This document shows, piece after piece, positions 1 to 8,889 of a stretch of 64,000 bases of DNA. Made by a program: the position numbers and the translations under genes. Positions within the stretch are counted from its first letter, which is position 1. The number at the start of each line of letters is the position of its first letter. The notes beneath the pieces were generated by a model. It saw only the letters and a program-made list of their open reading frames with translations, made no database searches and was not told where the DNA came from. Origin of the DNA: an uncultured Pelagibacteraceae bacterium (GTDB lineage Bacteria > Pseudomonadota > Alphaproteobacteria > Pelagibacterales > Pelagibacteraceae); the NCBI GenBank assembly GCA_902616245.1, contig CACMSB010000004.1:57205-121204 (forward strand), in the 5' to 3' direction.

Positions 1-655
1 TGTCGACATAGCTAGACTTGGCAACAAAATTCCAGCTGCTGTAATATGTGAGATTATGAATGAAGATGGTTCGATGGCAAAAGGTGATGACTTATTAAAA
101 TTTGCAAGTAAGCATAAACTACATATTGCTAAAATTGAAGATTTAATTTCATACAGACTAAGAAAAGAAAATCTTATTAAATTAAAAAAAACATCTACAA
201 TTAATTTAAATAATCAAAAATTTAAAATTTATGTTTTTGAGAACTCAATTGATGGTTCTGAGCATTTTGCATTAGTTAAGGGTAAAGTTAATAAAAGTAA
301 ATCACCAAGAGTAAGAGTAATTTCATCTAATGTAGTTCAAAATTATCTAATTAATCAAAAACTTCCCAACTCATTTGAAAAAACTTTAAAATACTTTAAA
401 AAATATAGCAATTGCGTTATGATTTTTATAAGAGATCCAAATTTAAAATCCGTTACTCAAACACTTAAAGAATTTAAAGATAAAAAGTCTAAAACCAAGG
501 AAAAGGATCAATTAATAAAAAGTTATGGTATTGGAGCTCAAATAATTAAATCTTTAAAAATAAGGAAAATGATATTAGTTACAAGTACTTTAAAAAAGGT
601 TGTTGGGTTGGATGGTTATGGTATCAAGATTATTAAACAAGAAATAATAAAATGA
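1..655 (+). CDS. ribB: RibBA-type 3,4-dihydroxy-2-butanone 4-phosphate synthase with degenerate GTP cyclohydrolase II domain (5' partial)
   Basis: The reading frame is open from base 2, so the gene begins before the window. The first visible residues, up to CEIMNEDGSMAK, are the end of the DHBP synthase domain, which makes the four-carbon unit of riboflavin from ribulose 5-phosphate. The following ~170 residues align in position with GTP cyclohydrolase II, but the C-x2-G-x8-C-x-C zinc motif and the surrounding catalytic residues are absent. I infer that only the RibB activity remains. Degenerate RibA domains of this kind are known in alphaproteobacterial RibBA proteins. The stop overlaps the ribH start (ATGA), so the genes are probably co-translated. 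Confidence 0.88.
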   Translation, partial: VDIARLGNKIPAAVICEIMNEDGSMAKGDDLLKFASKHKLHIAKIEDLISYRLRKENLIKLKKTSTINLNNQKFKIYVFENSIDGSEHFALVKGKVNKSKSPRVRVISSNVVQNYLINQKLPNSFEKTLKYFKKYSNCVMIFIRDPNLKSVTQTLKEFKDKKSKTKEKDQLIKSYGIGAQIIKSLKIRKMILVTSTLKKVVGLDGYGIKIIKQEIIK

Positions 656-1038
656 AAAATAGAGTATTAATCATACAAGCAAACTACTATAAAGATATTT
701 CAACTGCTCTTCTTAAAAGCGCTAAGAATGAATTAAAGAACTTTGCAAAGATCAATATAATCTCTGTTCCGGGTGTATTTGAGATACCTGTAGTTATTTC
801 CAAAAATTTAAAAAAATATGATGGTTTTGTAGCACTTGGATGTGTTATTAAAGGTCAAACACCTCATTTTGATTTTATATCTAAATCAACGACTGATGCA
901 ATTATGAATATATCTGTAGAGTCAAAAAAACCTGTTGGTAATGGAATTATTACTTGTTTAAATAAAAACCAAGCTATAGCACGTGGCAAAAAGGGCAGAG
1001 AAGCAGCCCACGCAGTAAAAATAATATTATCGTTATAG
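652..1038 (+). CDS. ribH: 6,7-dimethyl-8-ribityllumazine synthase
   Basis: Catalyses the penultimate step of riboflavin synthesis, joining the DHBP made by RibB with 5-amino-6-ribitylaminouracil. Signature segments are PGVFEIPVV (residues ~41-49), GCVIKGQTPHFDFI (~64-77), which carries the catalytic His, and KGREAAHAV near the end. At 128 residues it is shorter than the usual 140-160, mainly at both ends. Its start overlaps the ribBA stop by 4 bases and nusB begins one base after its stop, so this is an operon. ribH-nusB adjacency is widespread in bacteria. Confidence 0.95.
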   Translation: MKNRVLIIQANYYKDISTALLKSAKNELKNFAKINIISVPGVFEIPVVISKNLKKYDGFVALGCVIKGQTPHFDFISKSTTDAIMNISVESKKPVGNGIITCLNKNQAIARGKKGREAAHAVKIILSL

Positions 1039-1039
1039 A

Positions 1040-1435
1040 ATGCCACTTCATTTTAGTAAAAAAAATAACCCAAGAGTTATTATAATACAAAAGCTTTACA
1101 GCAAGTATTATAACAATGAAGTAGAATTAAATTTTCCAAAACATCGTTTCAAAAAATTTATAAAAGATGTAGTAAACGGTACAATTGAAAGAGATGACGT
1201 AATTCATGAGGAAATTATAAATCATTTAAATGATGATTTAAAAATATCAAACCTAGATAAAGTTTTTCAAGTCATAATAAAAAGTGCGATTTTTGAATTA
1301 ATGTATAAACCAAAAATATCCTCAAAGATAATTATTAAAGAATACCTTAATGCTTCTAATTTCTTTATCGATTTATCTCAAACAAAATACCTAAATGCTT
1401 TGCTTGATAAAATTTCAAAGAAATTAAGAAACTGA
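1040..1435 (+). CDS. nusB: Transcription antitermination factor NusB
   Basis: A 131-residue all-helical NusB/RsmB-type protein. NusB binds boxA RNA together with S10 and supports rRNA antitermination. The C-terminal pattern of hydrophobic helices ending in KYLNALLDKISKKL is typical (family form: VNGVLDKIA). It follows ribH and overlaps thiL by one base (stop TGA overlaps ATG), matching the conserved ribH-nusB-thiL order. Lysine and asparagine content is high, as in the rest of the window. Confidence 0.9.
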   Translation: MPLHFSKKNNPRVIIIQKLYSKYYNNEVELNFPKHRFKKFIKDVVNGTIERDDVIHEEIINHLNDDLKISNLDKVFQVIIKSAIFELMYKPKISSKIIIKEYLNASNFFIDLSQTKYLNALLDKISKKLRN

Positions 1436-2394
1436 TGAATGAAGAATTCTTAATAAATAGTTATTTAAAAAAATTATCTAAAAATAATCCATCTTCGCTT
1501 AATTTAAATGATGATGTTTTTTTCGATAAAAATAAAAAACTAGTTATCTCTGTTGATAGTTATAATGAGGGTATACACTTTTTAAATTTTAATAAACCTG
1601 ATCTTGTTATAAGAAAAATAATAAGATCATCTATATCAGACATTTATGCTAAAGGGGTAAAGCCAAATTATTTCTTTTTAGCTGGCTCAGGTAACAAAAA
1701 ACATTTTACAAAAAAAAATATGTCATTAATTAATAAATCCTTATCAATTGAACAAAATAGATTTAATATAAAATTATCAGGTGGTGATACTACATCCTCA
1801 AAAAATCTAAGTTTTACAATTATGTCTTTAGGATATTCAAATAAAATTGTTTATAGAAACAAAGCTAAAAATGGAGATGATATTTATGTAACAGGCAATA
1901 TAGGTGATAGTTATATTGGATTAAAAGCTTTACAAAACAAAATCAAATTAAATTCAAATCAAAAAAAATATTTTATTGACAAATATTATTCACCAAATCT
2001 ACCTATAAAGTTTAGTTTACATCTTTTTAAAATTGCAAACTGCTCTATGGATGTATCTGATGGATTGGTAATTGATCTGAATAAATTAATAAATAAACAA
2101 AAACTTGGCTATTTAATCGATATAGATAAGATCCCTATATCAAATCATTTAAAACAATTAATTAAACACAAAAAATTGAAAACATTAGACTATGTATTCA
2201 ATGGTGATGATTATCAAATTTTATTTACAGCTTCCAAGTCAAAGAGAAAATATATAAAAACTTTATCCTCTAAAATGAATCAAAAAATTTCTATTATTGG
2301 GCAAATTAATACTAAATCAAAAAGTTACCTATTAGATAATAGGAGAATTCCAATAAAATACCTCAAATACCAAGGTTATTCTCACATATTCTAA
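1435..2394 (+). CDS. thiL: Thiamine-monophosphate kinase
   Basis: Phosphorylates thiamine monophosphate to the active cofactor, thiamine diphosphate. An AIR-synthase/PurM fold of 319 residues. Recognisable motifs are the SVDS metal/substrate strand near residue 39, ISDIYAKGVKP near 62 (family: DLAAMGA-P), SGGDTT near 117, MDVSDGLVIDL near 204 and FNGDDYQILFT near 256. Last gene of the ribBA-ribH-nusB-thiL unit before the separately spaced hppA. No other thiamine gene is visible here. Confidence 0.93.
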   Translation: MNEEFLINSYLKKLSKNNPSSLNLNDDVFFDKNKKLVISVDSYNEGIHFLNFNKPDLVIRKIIRSSISDIYAKGVKPNYFFLAGSGNKKHFTKKNMSLINKSLSIEQNRFNIKLSGGDTTSSKNLSFTIMSLGYSNKIVYRNKAKNGDDIYVTGNIGDSYIGLKALQNKIKLNSNQKKYFIDKYYSPNLPIKFSLHLFKIANCSMDVSDGLVIDLNKLINKQKLGYLIDIDKIPISNHLKQLIKHKKLKTLDYVFNGDDYQILFTASKSKRKYIKTLSSKMNQKISIIGQINTKSKSYLLDNRRIPIKYLKYQGYSHIF

Positions 2395-2476
2395 GAAGTT
2401 AAATATTGCCTTTTATAATCTTTTTTGTAATGTCCGCATTTTAAAAAATAACTAAAACACTTATTTAAGGAATTAT

Positions 2477-4576
2477 ATGTCTGTTGATACAATCTTATTA
2501 TACACAATTTTTGCTGGGATCTTATCCATTGTTTATGGATTTGTAACAGGATCTTCAATTTTGAATGCCAGTGCAGGGAATGCAAGGATGCAGGAAATTG
2601 CTTCTGCTATTCAAATAGGTGCAAAAGCTTATTTGAACAGACAGTACAAAACAATAGCTATAGTTGGTGTTGTTGTTTTAGTTATTATTAGTTTTGCATT
2701 TTCATTATTAGTTGGAATTGGATATCTAATTGGTGCGGCATTATCTGGTATAGCTGGTTACGTTGGAATGTTAGTTTCTGTTCAAGCCAATGTACGTACT
2801 GCCGAGGCATCGAGAAAAGGTTTATCTCAAGGTCTTTCAATAGCGTTTAAATCTGGAGCAATTACAGGAATGCTAGTTGCTGGTTTAGCGTTATTAGCAA
2901 TTGCAGTTTATTACTATATATTATTATCAGCCGGTGTTGATGAAAGAGAAATTGTAAATGCTCTAGTAGCTTTAGGTTTTGGTGCTTCTTTAATATCTAT
3001 TTTTGCAAGATTAGGTGGTGGAATTTTTACAAAAGGTGCTGACGTAGGTGCGGATTTAGTTGGAAAAGTAGAAGCTGGTATTCCAGAGGACGATCCTAGA
3101 AATCCTGCTGTTATAGCAGATAATGTTGGAGATAATGTAGGAGACTGCGCAGGTATGGCCGCAGATTTATTTGAAACATATGCTGTTACAATTGTTGCAA
3201 CTATGGTTCTTTCATCAATATTCTTTGTGTCAGATTTAAATATGATGGTTTACCCATTAAGTATTGGTGCAGCTTGTATATTAACATCTATAGTGGGTAC
3301 TTTTTTTGTAAAACTTGGACAATCAAAAAATATAATGAATGCATTATATAAAGGTTTTGTTTCTACAGCTATTTTATCTTTAATTATTTTATATCCCATA
3401 ACTGACTACGTTATTGGTCTAGATACTAACTATTCTGTAAATGGAGTTTCTTTTAATGGTATGAGTTTATATTATTGTGGTGTTATAGGTTTAATTATCA
3501 CTGGATTGTTAATTTGGATTACTGAATATTACACAGGCACAGATTATAGACCTGTTAAGAGTGTTGCTGAGTCTTCAACAACTGGACATGGAACAAATGT
3601 AATTCAAGGATTAGCAATATCTATGGAAGCAACTGCAATTCCTGCAATAATAATAGTAGCTGGTATACTATTAACTAATTCAATTGCTGGATTATTTGGT
3701 ATAGCAATAGCTGTAACTACTATGCTAGCTTTAGCAGGTATGGTCGTAGCTTTAGATGCTTATGGTCCAGTAACTGATAATGCGGGTGGAATTGCAGAAA
3801 TGTCAAATTTGCCTAAAAATGTCAGAAAAACTACTGATGCACTTGATGCTGTTGGAAATACGACAAAAGCAGTTACTAAAGGTTATGCAATTGGTTCTGC
3901 GGGATTAGGAGCTTTAGTTCTATTTGCTGCTTACACAGAAGATATTAAGCATTTTTCAAAGGAAGCTGGATCTAAATTAGAAGGAATTGTTGTAACATTT
4001 GATTTATCTAATCCATTTGTTGTAGTTGGTCTATTAATTGGAGGAATGTTACCTTATCTTTTCGGCTCGATGGGAATGCAAGCTGTAGGTAGAGCAGGAG
4101 GCGCAGTTGTTATAGAAGTCAGACGTCAATTCAAAAAAATTCCAGGAATAATGAAAAGAAAAGCAAAACCTGATTATGGTAAACTTGTAGATTTACTTAC
4201 GAAAGCTGCAATTAAAGAAATGGTAATACCATCATTGTTGCCAGTTTTATCTCCAATTGTTTTATACTTAATAATATTACCAATTGGTGGACAAGTTGCA
4301 GCCTTATCATCAGTTGGAGCTATGTTACTTGGTGTTATTATAACTGGATTGTTTGTAGCTGTTTCAATGACCGCTGGTGGCGGTGCTTGGGATAATGCAA
4401 AAAAATATATTGAAGATGGTAAATTTGGTGGAAAAGGATCAGAAGCACATAAAGCTGCAGTTACAGGTGATACCGTTGGAGATCCTTACAAAGATACAGC
4501 TGGTCCAGCTGTGAACCCAATGATAAAAATAACAAATATTGTTGCATTATTGTTACTAGCGGTAATTGCAGGATAA
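2477..4576 (+). CDS. hppA: K+-independent H+-translocating membrane pyrophosphatase
   Basis: Couples pyrophosphate hydrolysis to proton export across the inner membrane. At 699 residues with about 16 hydrophobic segments it is full length. The pyrophosphate/Mg site [19 protein letters not shown] lies at ~205-223. The potassium signature reads GNTTKAVT at 460-467, with Lys464 and Thr467, the combination known from K+-independent H+-PPases (K+-dependent enzymes have Ala). The second acidic substrate loop, [15 protein letters not shown], is near the C terminus. It is preceded by 82 bases of spacer and an AAGGAAT Shine-Dalgarno sequence. It ends one base from the convergent bamE-like gene. Confidence 0.97.
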   Translation: MSVDTILLYTIFAGILSIVYGFVTGSSILNASAGNARMQEIASAIQIGAKAYLNRQYKTIAIVGVVVLVIISFAFSLLVGIGYLIGAALSGIAGYVGMLVSVQANVRTAEASRKGLSQGLSIAFKSGAITGMLVAGLALLAIAVYYYILLSAGVDEREIVNALVALGFGASLISIFARLGGGIFTKGADVGADLVGKVEAGIPEDDPRNPAVIADNVGDNVGDCAGMAADLFETYAVTIVATMVLSSIFFVSDLNMMVYPLSIGAACILTSIVGTFFVKLGQSKNIMNALYKGFVSTAILSLIILYPITDYVIGLDTNYSVNGVSFNGMSLYYCGVIGLIITGLLIWITEYYTGTDYRPVKSVAESSTTGHGTNVIQGLAISMEATAIPAIIIVAGILLTNSIAGLFGIAIAVTTMLALAGMVVALDAYGPVTDNAGGIAEMSNLPKNVRKTTDALDAVGNTTKAVTKGYAIGSAGLGALVLFAAYTEDIKHFSKEAGSKLEGIVVTFDLSNPFVVVGLLIGGMLPYLFGSMGMQAVGRAGGAVVIEVRRQFKKIPGIMKRKAKPDYGKLVDLLTKAAIKEMVIPSLLPVLSPIVLYLIILPIGGQVAALSSVGAMLLGVIITGLFVAVSMTAGGGAWDNAKKYIEDGKFGGKGSEAHKAAVTGDTVGDPYKDTAGPAVNPMIKITNIVALLLLAVIAG

Positions 4577-4577
4577 T

Positions 4578-5033
4578 CTAATTTGTTTTCTTTCTAACTG
4601 GAGCATTAATTTTTTCTCTTAAGCTAGAAAACACATCGTAGAGTAAATTTTTGTCCTCAAAATCTTTTGTAGTTGTGGTTTTGACAAATTTTAGGTTATT
4701 CATTTCATCAATATTTATTATGCTTTTATTTTCTAGAATTCCATATTGATTTATTTCTAAAATTAAAATGTTATTTGTTTTTATTTTTTGTTTTCCAAGT
4801 TTAAATATGGAAAGATTAGTTTTAACTCTTTCAATATAAAACCATTTATTTTTATCAAAAGTGCTTATTGATGAGGGAGGACCAATAATTTTGATTAAAT
4901 CATTTTTGTTGGTAACATTAATTTGTATTTTATCATATTTTGAATATAAAAGCTTAGATCCATGATGATTAGATACTTTATTACCTGAACAGTTAATTAC
5001 AAAAAATAAAATAATAATATATAAGTATTTCAT
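4578..5033 (-). CDS. bamE: BamE/SmpA/OmlA-family outer membrane lipoprotein
   Basis: A 151-residue protein with a lipoprotein signal (hydrophobic residues 4-13, lipobox VINC, acylated Cys15). The core resembles SmpA/OmlA: a start like KIQINVTNKNDLIKIIGPPSSIS, then KWFYIERV and a strand giving the variable it codes for, ending in TTKDFEDKN. BamE is an accessory lipoprotein of the BAM complex, which inserts outer-membrane barrels. It diverges from the Cbp3-like gene, with which it shares two bases, as in many alphaproteobacteria. Sequence divergence is high, so the family call rests on the fold-like pattern and the neighbour. Confidence 0.8.
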   Translation of the reverse strand: MKYLYIIILFFVINCSGNKVSNHHGSKLLYSKYDKIQINVTNKNDLIKIIGPPSSISTFDKNKWFYIERVKTNLSIFKLGKQKIKTNNILILEINQYGILENKSIINIDEMNNLKFVKTTTTKDFEDKNLLYDVFSSLREKINAPVRKKTN

Positions 5034-5496
5034 GAAAAATTTATATCTAGATATTTACAATAATTTAATAAGACTGACCAGAAATAAAAATTTATATAAT
5101 AATAAAGAACTTGATACTTTTTATGACAGAATGATTATTTTTTTCTTTCATTTAAGTTTCTTATTAAAAGAAAATAAAGATAAAGAAAATTCAGTTGACC
5201 TACAAGAATTTTTTGATTTTTGTATAAGACAAATCGAATTATCTATTAGAGAAATTGGTTATGGCGATGCAACTATTAACAAGAAGATGAAGGATTATAT
5301 TAATCTTCTTTATTCTATAATTGATAAAGTTCATAATTGGGAAACTATTGATGATAAAGAAAAATCTGAAATTTTAAAAAAATATATTGATATAAGTGAT
5401 AATTCTCAATCTTATATAGATTATTTTGAAAATTTCAGAGATTTTCTTATAAAAAACTCTTTCAAAAATCTTTCAAAACATATAATAAGCTTTTAA
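5032..5496 (+). CDS. Ubiquinol-cytochrome c chaperone family protein (Cbp3-like)
   Basis: 154 residues resembling the UQCC1/Cbp3 family, which helps assemble cytochrome b in the bc1 complex. Supporting stretches are [17 protein letters not shown] (~29-45), then [24 protein letters not shown], where the IREIGYGD part matches the family hallmark LREMGVGD, followed by [16 protein letters not shown]. Divergent from the bamE-like gene and 7 bases upstream of rpmF. In many alphaproteobacteria a YceD/DUF177 gene lies between this gene and rpmF/plsX; here it is missing. Confidence 0.75.
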   Translation: MKNLYLDIYNNLIRLTRNKNLYNNKELDTFYDRMIIFFFHLSFLLKENKDKENSVDLQEFFDFCIRQIELSIREIGYGDATINKKMKDYINLLYSIIDKVHNWETIDDKEKSEILKKYIDISDNSQSYIDYFENFRDFLIKNSFKNLSKHIISF

Positions 5497-5503
5497 AAAT
5501 ATT

Positions 5504-5683
5504 ATGGCTGTACCAAAAAGAAAAACCACAAAATCAAGATCTGGAAAAAGAAGATCTCATATTAGTGTCAAATCAAAAAATATTATCGAAGATAAAAAAT
5601 CAGGAGAATATAGATTATCACATCATATGGATTTAAAAACTGGGTTTTATAAAGGCAGACAAATTTTAGATCCTAAAGAATAG
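5504..5683 (+). CDS. rpmF: Large ribosomal subunit protein bL32
   Basis: A 59-residue ORF that begins [19 protein letters not shown], the universal N terminus of bL32, and ends [20 protein letters not shown]. There are no cysteine pairs, so this is the zinc-free form. It sits 7 bases after the Cbp3-like gene and 7 bases before plsX, in the classical rpmF-plsX arrangement that links ribosome and membrane synthesis. Confidence 0.96.
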   Translation: MAVPKRKTTKSRSGKRRSHISVKSKNIIEDKKSGEYRLSHHMDLKTGFYKGRQILDPKE

Positions 5684-5690
5684 ATTTATT

Positions 5691-6698
5691 ATGAACAACC
5701 CAATTAAAATTGCAGTTGATGCAATGGGTGGAGAAGACTCTCCTAACAAAATAATAAATGGTATTAAATTGCATAATTCGAAAAGTAATCAAATCTTTTA
5801 TAATATTTTCGGAGATAGAGATTTAATTCAACCAATAATAAATAAAGTAGAATTATCCAGAGATAATTATCAAATTATACATACAAAAAATTACATAAAG
5901 GATGAGGACAGCCCTTTATCAGCGGCAAAAAAAGGAAAAGATACAAGCATGTGGTTATCAATTGAAAGTTTAAAAAATAATGAGTCTGATGCAATTATAT
6001 CAGCTGGAAATACTGGAGCACTTTTTGTAATTGCAAAGTTAAATTTAAAAATGATAGAAAAAATTGATAAGCCCGCGCTGTCTGCATTATGGCCTAATAA
6101 AAATGGAATGAACATCGTATTAGATTTAGGAGCAAATGTTGAATGTAATGAAAAAAACTTATTTGATTTTAGTGTAATGGGTGCTGCATTACATAAATCT
6201 TTGTTTGAAAAAGAAGAATCAAAAGTTGCATTACTAAATATTGGTTCTGAGGAAATTAAAGGTAATAATATAATTAAAAATGCATATCAAATGCTAACTG
6301 ATCATAAAAATTCAATATTTAAATTTGAAGGATATATAGAAGGTAATCAAATTATGGATGGCAATGTTAATGTAATAGTTACTGATGGTTTCACAGGAAA
6401 TGTTGCTTTAAAAACAGCCGAAGGTACAGCTAATTTCATTACATCTGAGTTGAAATACGCATTAAATTCTTCACTAATTGGAAAAATTTCAGCATTTTTA
6501 AATATTAAAAACCTAAAGAAATTAAAAAAAAAACTTGATCCTAGACTCTATAATGGAGCGATTTTACTAGGTTTAGACAAACCAGTAATTAAAAGTCATG
6601 GATCAACAGATGAAGTTGGATTTGCAAATTCTCTAAAAGTATGTGAAAAAATAATTAAAGGAAATTTAATTGATAAAATAAAAAGAAATATAAGTTAA
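5691..6698 (+). CDS. plsX: Phosphate acyltransferase PlsX
   Basis: Converts acyl-ACP to acyl-phosphate for phosphatidic acid synthesis. 335 residues, normal length. The N terminus IAVDAMGGEDSP is the family signature; GNTGALFV near residue 105 and TDGFTGNVALKTAEG near 231 are also diagnostic. Immediately followed by ihfA with no spacer (stop 6698, ATG 6699). In most alphaproteobacteria fabH lies between plsX and ihfA; it is absent from this locus. Confidence 0.96.
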   Translation: MNNPIKIAVDAMGGEDSPNKIINGIKLHNSKSNQIFYNIFGDRDLIQPIINKVELSRDNYQIIHTKNYIKDEDSPLSAAKKGKDTSMWLSIESLKNNESDAIISAGNTGALFVIAKLNLKMIEKIDKPALSALWPNKNGMNIVLDLGANVECNEKNLFDFSVMGAALHKSLFEKEESKVALLNIGSEEIKGNNIIKNAYQMLTDHKNSIFKFEGYIEGNQIMDGNVNVIVTDGFTGNVALKTAEGTANFITSELKYALNSSLIGKISAFLNIKNLKKLKKKLDPRLYNGAILLGLDKPVIKSHGSTDEVGFANSLKVCEKIIKGNLIDKIKRNIS

Positions 6699-6992
6699 AT
6701 GAGAATAAATTTAACAAAAAAAGAAATAATTAATTCTATATACATGCAATTAGGTTTTTCAAAAAATATTTCTGAAAATTTATTAGAAGATCTCCTTACT
6801 ATTCTTTTAGAAGAAATTATAATTAATAAAAAAGTTAAAATTCCTAAATTTGGAACATTTATACTTAGATATAAAAAAAAAAGAATTGGACGAAATCCAA
6901 AAACTTTAGAAAGTAAAGTAATTTCTGAGAGAAATGTTGTTCTTTTTAAGGTCTCAAAAGACTTAAAAAATCATATAAATAAAAGTGACTGA
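6699..6992 (+). CDS. ihfA: Integration host factor alpha subunit (HU/IHF family)
   Basis: A 97-residue HU/IHF-fold DNA-bending protein: LTKKEIINSIY at the N terminus, the PKFGTFILRYKKKRIGRNPKT arm with the DNA-intercalating proline region, and a helical C terminus. The place between plsX and a merR gene is the usual site of ihfA in alphaproteobacteria, which favours IHF-alpha over HU or IHF-beta. Its end overlaps the GTG start of the MerR gene by 8 bases. Confidence 0.88.
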   Translation: MRINLTKKEIINSIYMQLGFSKNISENLLEDLLTILLEEIIINKKVKIPKFGTFILRYKKKRIGRNPKTLESKVISERNVVLFKVSKDLKNHINKSD

Positions 6993-7353
6993 ATTAGAAA
7001 AAAAATATAAAACTATTGGTGAGGTAGCCCAAATTTTAAAATTGGTCAATAAAAAAAATGGAAAACTATCAACACATACAATAAGATTTTGGGAAAAGGA
7101 ATTTAAACAAATTAGGCCACATATTTTTTCTGGAAATAGAAGATATTACGATGACAATTCTATAGAAATTTTAAAAAAAATTCATTTTTTATTAAAAAAT
7201 AAAGGTATGACTATTAAAGGTGTAAAAAACGAATTATTAGGATACAAATCAGATGTTGACGAACAAAATAATAAAACTATAAACGCTATTAATATTAAAA
7301 CAAAATTAAGTAAAATTTCAAAATTAATAAAAAATATAAAAAAGAATGGCTAA
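6985..7353 (+). CDS. MerR-family transcriptional regulator
   Basis: 122 residues with an N-terminal winged helix-turn-helix of MerR type (YKTIGEVAQILKLV, then THTIRFWEKEFKQIRP and RRYYDDNSIEILKKIHFLLKNKGMTIKGVK). The C-terminal part is short and has no effector-binding cysteines. The family is always found next to ihfA in alphaproteobacteria; its target is not known to me. GTG start (6985), inside the end of ihfA; the 3' end overlaps rpmG by 8 bases. Confidence 0.88.
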   Translation: MTELEKKYKTIGEVAQILKLVNKKNGKLSTHTIRFWEKEFKQIRPHIFSGNRRYYDDNSIEILKKIHFLLKNKGMTIKGVKNELLGYKSDVDEQNNKTINAINIKTKLSKISKLIKNIKKNG

Positions 7354-7537
7354 AAAAACACATATAAAAGTAAGATTGGTTCCAGAAGCAAAACCAGATA
7401 GTCCATTTTTTTATTATGTTAAAAAACCAGCTGGTGGAGAAAAGGCTAAGGTTAAATTAAAAGCTAAGAAATATAATCCTGCAACAAGAAAACATGAAGT
7501 TTTTGTTGAAAAAAAATTACCGCCACATAGTAAATAA
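7346..7537 (+). CDS. rpmG: Large ribosomal subunit protein bL33
   Basis: 63 residues, beginning MAKKTHIKVRLVPEA and containing FFYYVKKP and KYNPATRKHEVFVEKKL, which match bL33 (family: FYVTKKN, KYDPVARKHVLFKEAKIK). A ~9-residue insertion, rich in Gly/Lys (AGGEKAKVKLKAK region), makes it longer than the usual 51-55. No cysteines, so it is the zinc-free version. Overlaps the MerR gene start-to-stop, so it is probably expressed from the rpmF-plsX-ihfA unit. Confidence 0.9.
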   Translation: MAKKTHIKVRLVPEAKPDSPFFYYVKKPAGGEKAKVKLKAKKYNPATRKHEVFVEKKLPPHSK

Positions 7538-7538
7538 A

Positions 7539-7829
7539 TTATTTTTTCTTAAAATTTCTTCTTTCAAAATCAATATAGGACATAATCATATTTTTCCATA
7601 TACGATTTGTTATCTTTGGATCAATTTTATTTTTAATTGATTTTTCTTTAATATTTTTAAGAATTGTGGAAATTCTTTTTTTATCAACAATTTCATTTTT
7701 GTGAGTTTTTAGTTTAAGAACATCTTTAACTATATTAGTTCTAATTCTAATTAATTTAATAAGTTTATTATCAAGTAGATCTAACTTTTTTCTGAGAATA
7801 TTTAGTTTTTTTTTCTTATCAGGCGACAT
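7539..7829 (-). CDS. Chorismate mutase, AroQ class
   Basis: A 96-residue, three-helix protein with the AroQ pattern: LNILRKKLDLLDNKLIKLIRIR at the N terminus (family: LxxLRxxIDxIDxxLxxLLxxR), a central KxxxxxxVDKKR-type segment and a C-terminal helix ending in FERRNF. It converts chorismate to prephenate for Phe/Tyr synthesis. Convergent with rpmG (one base between stops) and divergent from ctaA. Confidence 0.85.
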   Translation of the reverse strand: MSPDKKKKLNILRKKLDLLDNKLIKLIRIRTNIVKDVLKLKTHKNEIVDKKRISTILKNIKEKSIKNKIDPKITNRIWKNMIMSYIDFERRNFKKK

Positions 7830-7872
7830 TTGATCAATTGGATTTATGAATAAATATTATATTTAAACAAAT

Positions 7873-8889
7873 ATGTATACCGAAATAAATACAAAATACA
7901 GAATATACATATCTAATTGGTTATTATTTATGTTTTTCTTAGTAGCCATAATGATTGTTGTTGGGGGCTTAACAAGACTTACAGATTCTGGATTATCAAT
8001 TACTGAGTGGGAATTTTTTAAAGGTTTCTTTCCACCAATCAATAATGACTCTTGGAATGCATATTTCGAAGCTTATAAAAAAATACCTGAATTTAAAATT
8101 CAAAATTATTCAATGAATTTAAGTGAATTTAAAGTAATTTTTTGGTGGGAGTGGGCACATAGATTTTTTGGACGTGTTATTGGTTTGGCTTTCCTGATAC
8201 CTTTAATTTTTTTTTCTATCAAATTAGGTATTAAAAAACTTTATAATTTTTATTTTATATTTTTTTTGATTTGTTTTCAGGGACTTCTAGGTTGGTACAT
8301 GGTCCAGAGTGGTCTAGTAAATAATATAGATGTAAGTCATTTTAGGTTATCAGTTCACCTTTTATTTGCATTTATTATTTTATCGCTAATCTACTGGAAT
8401 TATTTAAGTTTAGTAAATTTAAATAAAATGGATAAAAAAATTAATAATTATATACCTGAATTTTTTTTATTATTAATTTACTTCCAAATTATTATTGGTG
8501 CTTTCGTTTCAGGCATGGATGCCGGTAAAATATATAACACTTGGCCACTGATGGGTAATTCATATTTTCCAGATGATAATAAGTTTATAAGTTTATTTAA
8601 ATTATCTGTTTTTAGTGATCCATCACTAGTTCAATATTTACATAGAAATTTAGCTTATTTAATATTTATAATCTTCGCAGTGATTTCATATATAACCTAT
8701 CGTAATAAAATTTTTTATTTATTTAAGGCTGTATCTATTTTAGGTTTAATTATTTTACTACAAATTATATTGGGAATTCTTACTGTTTTGTCTGGTGCCA
8801 GTATTTTAACAGCTTCTTTGCATCAGTTTAGTTCAATATTATTAATAACATCATCATTATATTTTTTATACAAAAATAGGTTTAGTTGA
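7873..8889 (+). CDS. ctaA: Heme A synthase (COX15/CtaA)
   Basis: Oxidises the C8 methyl of heme O to make heme A for cytochrome aa3 oxidase. 338 residues with about eight membrane helices. Diagnostic segments are VVGGLTRLTDSGLSITEW near residue 30, WWEWAHRFFGR near 92, the SHFRLSVHL helix near 157 and the second-half pair YLHRNLAYL and ASLHQ. The four conserved histidines of the two-fold repeat are all present. Its stop abuts that of the convergent methyltransferase-like gene. Confidence 0.95.
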   Translation: MYTEINTKYRIYISNWLLFMFFLVAIMIVVGGLTRLTDSGLSITEWEFFKGFFPPINNDSWNAYFEAYKKIPEFKIQNYSMNLSEFKVIFWWEWAHRFFGRVIGLAFLIPLIFFSIKLGIKKLYNFYFIFFLICFQGLLGWYMVQSGLVNNIDVSHFRLSVHLLFAFIILSLIYWNYLSLVNLNKMDKKINNYIPEFFLLLIYFQIIIGAFVSGMDAGKIYNTWPLMGNSYFPDDNKFISLFKLSVFSDPSLVQYLHRNLAYLIFIIFAVISYITYRNKIFYLFKAVSILGLIILLQIILGILTVLSGASILTASLHQFSSILLITSSLYFLYKNRFS

